The notes below the pieces were generated by a model that had not been told where the DNA came from, did not search any database, and saw only the letters and a list, made by a program, of their open reading frames with translations. A program made the position numbers and the translations under genes. From CAVYXA01 sp963846775 (GTDB lineage: Bacteria > Verrucomicrobiota > Verrucomicrobiia > Chthoniobacterales > UBA10450), in contig CAWJXB010000006.1 of NCBI GenBank assembly GCA_963846775.1, forward strand, positions 124,001-188,000: 64,000 bases of DNA. The letters are read 5' to 3'. Below are positions 59,611-64,000 of this stretch, piece after piece; the first letter of the stretch is position 1, and each line of letters starts with the position of its first letter.

Positions 59611-60874
59611 CAAGAACGAAGTCGCTGGCGTGGTTGTGGTTTTCCGCGATATCACCGAGCGCCAGCGCGCTGAGGTCGAACGGCGCAAAACTGAGACGCT
59701 GGAACAACTCGGCTTGCTCGCGGGTGGAATCGCGCACGATTTCAACAACCTGCTCACTGCCATTATCGGAAATATTTCACTCGCGTCGTTGTTGCTGCCG
59801 CCGGACGACGAAATGGCCGCCCGCCTTGTCGATGCCAAGAACGCGTCGGTTCGGGCGCGGGATCTGGCCCAGCAACTCCTCACCTTTGCCCGTGGTGGCG
59901 CGCCGGTTAAACGGGCCACGTCGATTGGTAAACTCATCCAGGATACGGTCGGCTTCTCGCTGCGCGGGAGTCATAGCCGAAGCAACTTTTCGTTTGGCGC
60001 AGATCTGTGGCCAGCGGAGATCGATCCGGGCCAGATCAGCCAGGTCATCGCCAACATGGCCGTGAATGCGGATCAAGCGATGCCGAACGGCGGAATGTTA
60101 CAAGTTAGTTGCGAGAACTTTCGTTACACAACATCAACAACGCCGCAGATCCGCGATTTGCCGCCGGGCGATTACATCCAAATCAAGATTAAGGACCAGG
60201 GCGTCGGAATTCCGGAACAGTATCTCGACCGCATTTTCGACCCCTATTTCACCACCAAACCGAAAGGAAACGGACTCGGTCTGGCCACGTGTTACTCCAT
60301 TGTCAAAAACCACAGCGGCCTGATCACGGTCGAGTCCGAAGTTCATGTCGGCACGACCTTTGATGTCTATCTGCCGGCCGCGCTCAATGGGGAATTGCCC
60401 GCCGAACAACCCACGGCCTTCACGCAGGCCATGACCGGCAGCGGCCGCGTTCTCGTGGTCGATGATGAAGACGCCATCCGCGCGCTCGTCGATTTCACGC
60501 TGACGCGGCTCGGCTATCAAGTTGCCCAAGCCGCGACTGGGATCGAAGGCGTCAACATCTATAGCGAAAAACTCAAGGCCGGCGAGCGCTTCGACGTCGT
60601 GATCCTCGATCTTACTTTACCTGGCGGAATGGGGGGCAAGGAAGTGTTAAAGAAACTGATCGAGATCGATCCCACGGTGAACGCCATTGTCTCCAGCGGT
60701 TACGCCACCGATGCGACCATGAGCCGCTACCAGGATTTCGGTTTCCGCGGGGTTATCTCGAAACCGTACGAAGCGGCCGAACTCGGCAAGACCGTTCATG
60801 AAGTCATCGCCTCCAGCCACGTGAACTATGGCGGCCACATCGAAGGCGGTCGTCTTGCCACGCGCGTGGCTTAA
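59549..60874 (+). CDS. Hybrid sensor histidine kinase, kinase and receiver part (frameshifted gene)
   Basis: Output half of the same protein, read in the +1 frame: ARDGSERTVEQLASPM completes the second PAS domain. The H-box is GGIAHDFNNLLTAI, with the phosphorylated His; N-box NMAVNADQAMPNGG; G1 DQGVGIPEQ; F-box RIFDPYFTTKP; G2 GNGLGLATC. A receiver domain closes the protein, with acidic pocket VVDDEDAIR, phospho-Asp in ILDLTLPGG and SKPY lysine. There is no DNA-binding domain, so a phosphorelay to another protein is needed. A joined gene 57748-60874 would code for about 1040 residues. Confidence 0.86.
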   Translation: MVARDGSERTVEQLASPMRDNKNEVAGVVVVFRDITERQRAEVERRKTETLEQLGLLAGGIAHDFNNLLTAIIGNISLASLLLPPDDEMAARLVDAKNASVRARDLAQQLLTFARGGAPVKRATSIGKLIQDTVGFSLRGSHSRSNFSFGADLWPAEIDPGQISQVIANMAVNADQAMPNGGMLQVSCENFRYTTSTTPQIRDLPPGDYIQIKIKDQGVGIPEQYLDRIFDPYFTTKPKGNGLGLATCYSIVKNHSGLITVESEVHVGTTFDVYLPAALNGELPAEQPTAFTQAMTGSGRVLVVDDEDAIRALVDFTLTRLGYQVAQAATGIEGVNIYSEKLKAGERFDVVILDLTLPGGMGGKEVLKKLIEIDPTVNAIVSSGYATDATMSRYQDFGFRGVISKPYEAAELGKTVHEVIASSHVNYGGHIEGGRLATRVA

Positions 60875-60904
60875 GTGTTCATCTTTGTTCGCTTCCCACA
60901 AATT

Positions 60905-62692
60905 TCACACTTTGCGCCCGAATCTTTTCTCCAGTTCGGCATGGGAGATCTGGACCATGGTCGGACGACCGTGGGGACAGCAATAGGGCAAATCGCAGGC
61001 GAGCAAATCGCGGATTAATTTCTCCACTTCGGGAAAACGGAGGGGATCGTTTGCTTTCACGGCGTGACGGCACACCGTCGTGGCGATCATATCTTCACCT
61101 AACCGCATCGGCGAGCTGCGTTCGGTCGCGTCTTTTAGATCGTCGATCACGCGCTGCATGAAATTGACTGGATCGCTGTTCTTCAAGAATGCGGGCAAAC
61201 TGTCGATCTTGTATGTGTTCGGGCCGAAGGTCTCGATCCCAATCCCCATCTTTTGCAAGATCGACAGATTGCGCTCGACCCATTCGGCATCGCGCGGGGA
61301 GAGATCGAATGTTTGGGGGATGAGCAATTTTTGCGACGGCACGCCTTGTTCTTCCATTCGGCGGCGGAGTTCTTCGAACAGAATCCGTTCGTGCGCGGCG
61401 TGTTGATCGACGAGAACGAGACCGTCAGCGTTTTCCATTAAGACATAAAGCTTATTCAGGACGCCAATGATCTGAAATTCCTGCGATGCTGAGGGCTGCG
61501 GTTGTAGGGCGCCCGTTTCAACTGAAGGTGGCGGGCGACGCGCCGGCGCGACCACGGATGATTCGCGTGGCGCCACCGGCAGCTCGCGCTGCGACACTTG
61601 AGGTACGATGACTTCAGGCCGCAGTTTTAGATCGACCGGCGTCCGCGCAGTCGGCTTGGACATCTCTCGCGGCGGTCGAAATTTTTCCTGCCATTCGGCG
61701 CGGCCGCGTTCAAGGGTGCGTTGGATGGCAATGACGATAGCTTCGCGCACTCCGTTAGGGTCCCGAAAACGCACTTCGCGCTTGGCCGGATGCACGTTGA
61801 CATCGACAAATGCGGGATCGAGCTTGATGAACAGAAAGGTGACGGGAAACTGCCCCTTCATCAACGCGGTGTGATAACCCTCGCGCATTGCCGAAGTGAC
61901 GAGCGGGCTTTCGATGGCGCGGCCGTTCACAAATACCAGCTGGTGCGCACGGGTTGGCCGGCTTAATCCCGCTTGGCCGATCAATCCGCCAACGTCGGTT
62001 TTGCCGGAGCCGGTCCCGTTTAAGGGAAGGAGTCGTTCCAGCAAATCGGCGCCGTACAAATCGCGAATGCGATCCGCGAGATTGGTTGCGGGCGCGAGTT
62101 GAAAAACGAGACGATCGTCCCGGACAAATGTGACGGCAATCTGCGGGTGACTAATCGCCTGAAGATGCAGTTGATGCTCGATGTTGCGGCTCTCGGTATT
62201 TTCCGAGCGCAAGAATTTCCGGCGCGCCGGCAGGTTGTAGAATAAGGAACGGACCTCGATTTGTGTGCCGGGCGCTTCGCCACCGTCGCGCACAACTTCG
62301 ATCTTGCCGGCGTTCACCATGACCTCGGTGCCGGCGATCGCGTCGCGTTCCCGTGTCGTTAGGCGAAAACGGGCCACGCTGGCAATGCTCGGCAGCGCTT
62401 CGCCGCGAAAACCGAGTGTGGCCACCGCTTGCAGATCGTCCGCCGAGCGGATCTTGCTGGTGGCGTGACGTTCGAGCGAGAGCAACGCGTCATCGCGATC
62501 CATGCCGCAGCCGTCATCGATTACTCGGATGAGCGAGCGGCCGCCGCGCCGAATTAAGATGTCGATCTTGCCTGCGCCGGCGTCGATGCTGTTCTCGACC
62601 AGCTCCTTTACCACCGAGGCCGGACGCTCGACCACTTCTCCGGCCGCGACCTGGCTGGCAACTGTGTCGGAAAGAAGGCGAATCCGGCTCAT
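60905..62692 (-). CDS. mutL: DNA mismatch repair protein MutL
   Basis: GHKL ATPase that links MutS mismatch recognition to nicking. The 595-residue protein begins MSRIRLLSDTVASQVAAGEV with ATP motifs VENSIDAGA, DDGCGMDRDD, TSKIRSADDL and GFRGEALPSI, all canonical. Middle segment (about 330-395) is the usual variable linker. The C-terminus has QHAAHERILFEELR (the QHAxxER motif) and CPHGRPTMVQI, typical of endonuclease-type MutL, though the DQHA(x)2E(x)4E motif here reads DQHAAHERILFEE. Divergent from the IscA-type gene over 133 bases. Confidence 0.93.
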   Translation of the reverse strand: MSRIRLLSDTVASQVAAGEVVERPASVVKELVENSIDAGAGKIDILIRRGGRSLIRVIDDGCGMDRDDALLSLERHATSKIRSADDLQAVATLGFRGEALPSIASVARFRLTTRERDAIAGTEVMVNAGKIEVVRDGGEAPGTQIEVRSLFYNLPARRKFLRSENTESRNIEHQLHLQAISHPQIAVTFVRDDRLVFQLAPATNLADRIRDLYGADLLERLLPLNGTGSGKTDVGGLIGQAGLSRPTRAHQLVFVNGRAIESPLVTSAMREGYHTALMKGQFPVTFLFIKLDPAFVDVNVHPAKREVRFRDPNGVREAIVIAIQRTLERGRAEWQEKFRPPREMSKPTARTPVDLKLRPEVIVPQVSQRELPVAPRESSVVAPARRPPPSVETGALQPQPSASQEFQIIGVLNKLYVLMENADGLVLVDQHAAHERILFEELRRRMEEQGVPSQKLLIPQTFDLSPRDAEWVERNLSILQKMGIGIETFGPNTYKIDSLPAFLKNSDPVNFMQRVIDDLKDATERSSPMRLGEDMIATTVCRHAVKANDPLRFPEVEKLIRDLLACDLPYCCPHGRPTMVQISHAELEKRFGRKV

Positions 62693-62789
62693 GAGGTGTT
62701 TGAGGTCCGATCTTTGATTTCCGAAAGCTTTCGCGAGTTGATGTTTGATTTCCAGAGGAAAGATCGACCATTCGCCCAGGTCGGCTCGG

Positions 62790-62817
62790 TTGACTATAAA
62801 CGGCGCAATCGTAGATT
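62790..62817 (+). promoter_or_regulatory. Candidate sigma-70 promoter of the IscA-type gene
   Basis: TTGACT (62790-62795) and TAGATT (62812-62817) with a 16-base spacer. The start codon ATG 62826 lies only eight bases beyond the -10 box, so the transcript would be almost leaderless; no Shine-Dalgarno site is visible. Speculative. Confidence 0.3.
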
Positions 62818-62825
62818 CTCTAGTT

Positions 62826-63188
62826 ATGATAAATGTGACGGAGAGCGCGGTTCGGCAGCTCCGTTTTTTGCTCCAAAAGCAAGGTGGCGCGGAAAGGGGT
62901 TTGCGCGTTCAGATCGCCAAGGGCGGCTGTTCCGGTTTGCAATACGAGATGTCGCTCGACGCGAAAAAACCGGGCGACGCAGTGGTGGAACGCGATGGGA
63001 TGCAGTTTCTTGTCGATTCGGAGAGCGCACAGTATTTGCGCGACGCCACGCTCGATTTTCATGATGGCCTAACGGATGCCGGTTTTCAAGTAGTGAACCC
63101 GAACGCGGCCCGGACTTGTGGATGCGGCTCATCCTTCGAGGCGGGCAAGCTCGCCCCGGCGAGTCCGTCCGGTGGCGGACCGGTGTGA
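62826..63188 (+). CDS. Iron-sulfur cluster carrier, IscA/ErpA (HesB) family
   Basis: A-type carrier that passes Fe-S clusters to target proteins. Start at ATG 62826 (MINVTESAVRQLRFLLQKQG); the longer frame back to 62745 is unrelated. Three conserved cysteines: AKGGCSGLQYEMSL and ARTCGCGSSF. 120 residues, a little longer than usual because of a Gly/Pro/Ser-rich tail (APASPSGGGPV). It could serve the MqnE, HemW or UDG Fe-S proteins in this window, but that is only a general link. Which family member (IscA, ErpA, SufA) is unclear. Confidence 0.85.
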   Translation: MINVTESAVRQLRFLLQKQGGAERGLRVQIAKGGCSGLQYEMSLDAKKPGDAVVERDGMQFLVDSESAQYLRDATLDFHDGLTDAGFQVVNPNAARTCGCGSSFEAGKLAPASPSGGGPV

Positions 63189-63216
63189 ACTCGCGCGCTC
63201 TTCTGTTTCTCCTCGG

Positions 63217-64000
63217 ATGAAGTCCAGCGCATATTCGTACGACGATCCCTACGCACAGCCGCGACAATCAGGCGTGAACTACTTCGCCTGGACGGTGGTG
63301 ATCCTGATGCTGACCGGGCTCGCGTTCGCGGCGTGGCTCGGCACGTTTTACATCTTCGAACAACCGGAGCGGCCCGATAGTTACCGCATTTTGCAGCGAT
63401 TGCACAAGATCGATCCGCCGAAGCGATTCGAGCTAACGGCGGCGCCGGCAGGCGAGTTTCTGGGTGCGCGACAATTGTTCGAACGGTACAGCGCGATGGG
63501 CTCGGCCGAATTGGGCAAGGTGAATGCCGAATTGATTCGCAATTACATCCGAAACTACGGCCAGGTGCGCGGTCTTGTGCCGTACGTGGTGGGGCGATAT
63601 ATTATCATCGAAGCGCGCGAGCTCGGGCCGGGCGACGTTTTCACCTCCGGTATGGTGGCGCTCGCCGCCTCAGCTGAGAACGGCCAGTTGTTGATCGAGC
63701 ATCTTTATCCCGCCGAGCCGTCCGTGATTCCGTCGTTGAAACAAACGCTGCATCCCGGCCTCGAGATCAAGCTGGAACGGACCCACGATCTTTCGGCCGT
63801 GATACATGTCGAGCGCCTCGACGACGGCCGGCTGGTGTCCACTGCGGTGCCGCTGCTCTATGGCGCTTACACGATGACGCGCGGCCCGGGCATGTTCAGG
63901 CTCGAACCACCGCTCACGCTCAATCTCGCGGCCGGCTGGCCTCTCTTCAAAAAACCGGAACGACTCCGGGCGGAACTCCATTTCAAGAATTTGCAACAGG
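63217..64000 (+). CDS. Membrane-anchored protein of unknown function, 3'-truncated by window edge
   Basis: Open frame from ATG 63217 that continues through the window end (261 codons seen, no stop). MKSSAYSYDDPYAQPRQSGV then a helix at about residues 23-46 (WTVVILMLTGLAFAAWLGTF), followed by a soluble part: QRLHKIDPPKRFELTAAPAG, RNYGQVRGLVPYVVGRYIII, and LKQTLHPGLEIKLERTHDLS. No recognised domain. Third-position G+C pattern and the absence of stops over 784 bases support a real gene. It follows the IscA-type gene by 28 bases on the same strand. Confidence 0.7.
   Translation, partial: MKSSAYSYDDPYAQPRQSGVNYFAWTVVILMLTGLAFAAWLGTFYIFEQPERPDSYRILQRLHKIDPPKRFELTAAPAGEFLGARQLFERYSAMGSAELGKVNAELIRNYIRNYGQVRGLVPYVVGRYIIIEARELGPGDVFTSGMVALAASAENGQLLIEHLYPAEPSVIPSLKQTLHPGLEIKLERTHDLSAVIHVERLDDGRLVSTAVPLLYGAYTMTRGPGMFRLEPPLTLNLAAGWPLFKKPERLRAELHFKNLQQ

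Noticed and set aside
1..64000. Prophage, integrative element or defence system
   Set aside because: No integrase, phage structural, restriction, toxin-antitoxin or Cas gene is recognisable.

Overview
The window is a G+C-rich, densely coded bacterial chromosome segment of about 50 genes, with no rRNA, tRNA, CRISPR array, phage or transposase gene that I can see. The gene content fits a soil-type member of the Verrucomicrobiota (an inference; Chthoniobacterales-like would be my guess). It includes the futalosine menaquinone enzymes MqnE and MqnA, LPS heptose genes, an outer-membrane secretin, a squalene synthase, a bactofilin, a secreted S46 peptidase and secreted beta-propellers. The start and end of the window cut through genes.

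Layout. 0-7 kb: partial membrane glycosyltransferase, L,D-transpeptidase, rpsT, a frameshifted Ku gene, DoxX-like protein, dienelactone hydrolase, bifunctional aspartokinase/homoserine dehydrogenase. 7-17 kb: an octamer satellite, S46 peptidase, sulfotransferase, methyltransferase, secretin, ECF sigma factor, mqnE-mqnA, small exported protein. 17-25 kb: full-length Lhr helicase, dolichyl-phosphate-glucose-synthase-like glycosyltransferase, isoaspartyl peptidase, bactofilin, ornithine cyclodeaminase-like enzyme. 25-35 kb: AGXT2-like aminotransferase, DUF3592 protein, HemW-like protein, DUF362 protein, squalene synthase, ABC-F ATPase, family-4 uracil-DNA glycosylase, queA. 35-46 kb: secreted WD40 protein, acyl-CoA thioesterase, glycosyltransferase plus ThpR, a 434-residue protein of unknown function, and a pgpH/phoH operon with two exported proteins. 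46-55 kb: rfaE1-gmhB-glycerate kinase, a GH18-like/NodB/GT2 triple fusion, small exported and membrane proteins, an NlpC/P60-like hydrolase. 55-64 kb: manC, yqgF-truA, a frameshifted hybrid sensor kinase, mutL, an IscA/ErpA-type protein, a partial membrane protein.

The most striking non-gene signal is repetitive DNA. Almost every longer intergenic gap holds one of two designs: (a) elements of about 30-120 bp built from one or more hairpins, often with terminal inverted repeats, in at least ten sequence families; (b) runs of a 7-8 base phrase, often followed by the same phrase on the other strand. Several hairpin elements lie in frame inside conserved genes (hemW, lhr, queA, truA, glycerate kinase, ABC-F) or supply the ends of proteins.

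Four conserved genes (Ku, ABC-F, phoH, sensor kinase) are each broken by one extra base that duplicates its neighbour. This looks more like a sequencing or assembly signature than four independent gene losses. Pathways that can be read together: menaquinone (mqnE, mqnA), ADP-heptose and sugar nucleotides (rfaE1, gmhB, manC), surface polysaccharide handling (glycosyltransferases, the NodB fusion, L,D-transpeptidase) and tRNA/DNA maintenance (queA, truA, thpR, mutL, UDG, Ku, Lhr).
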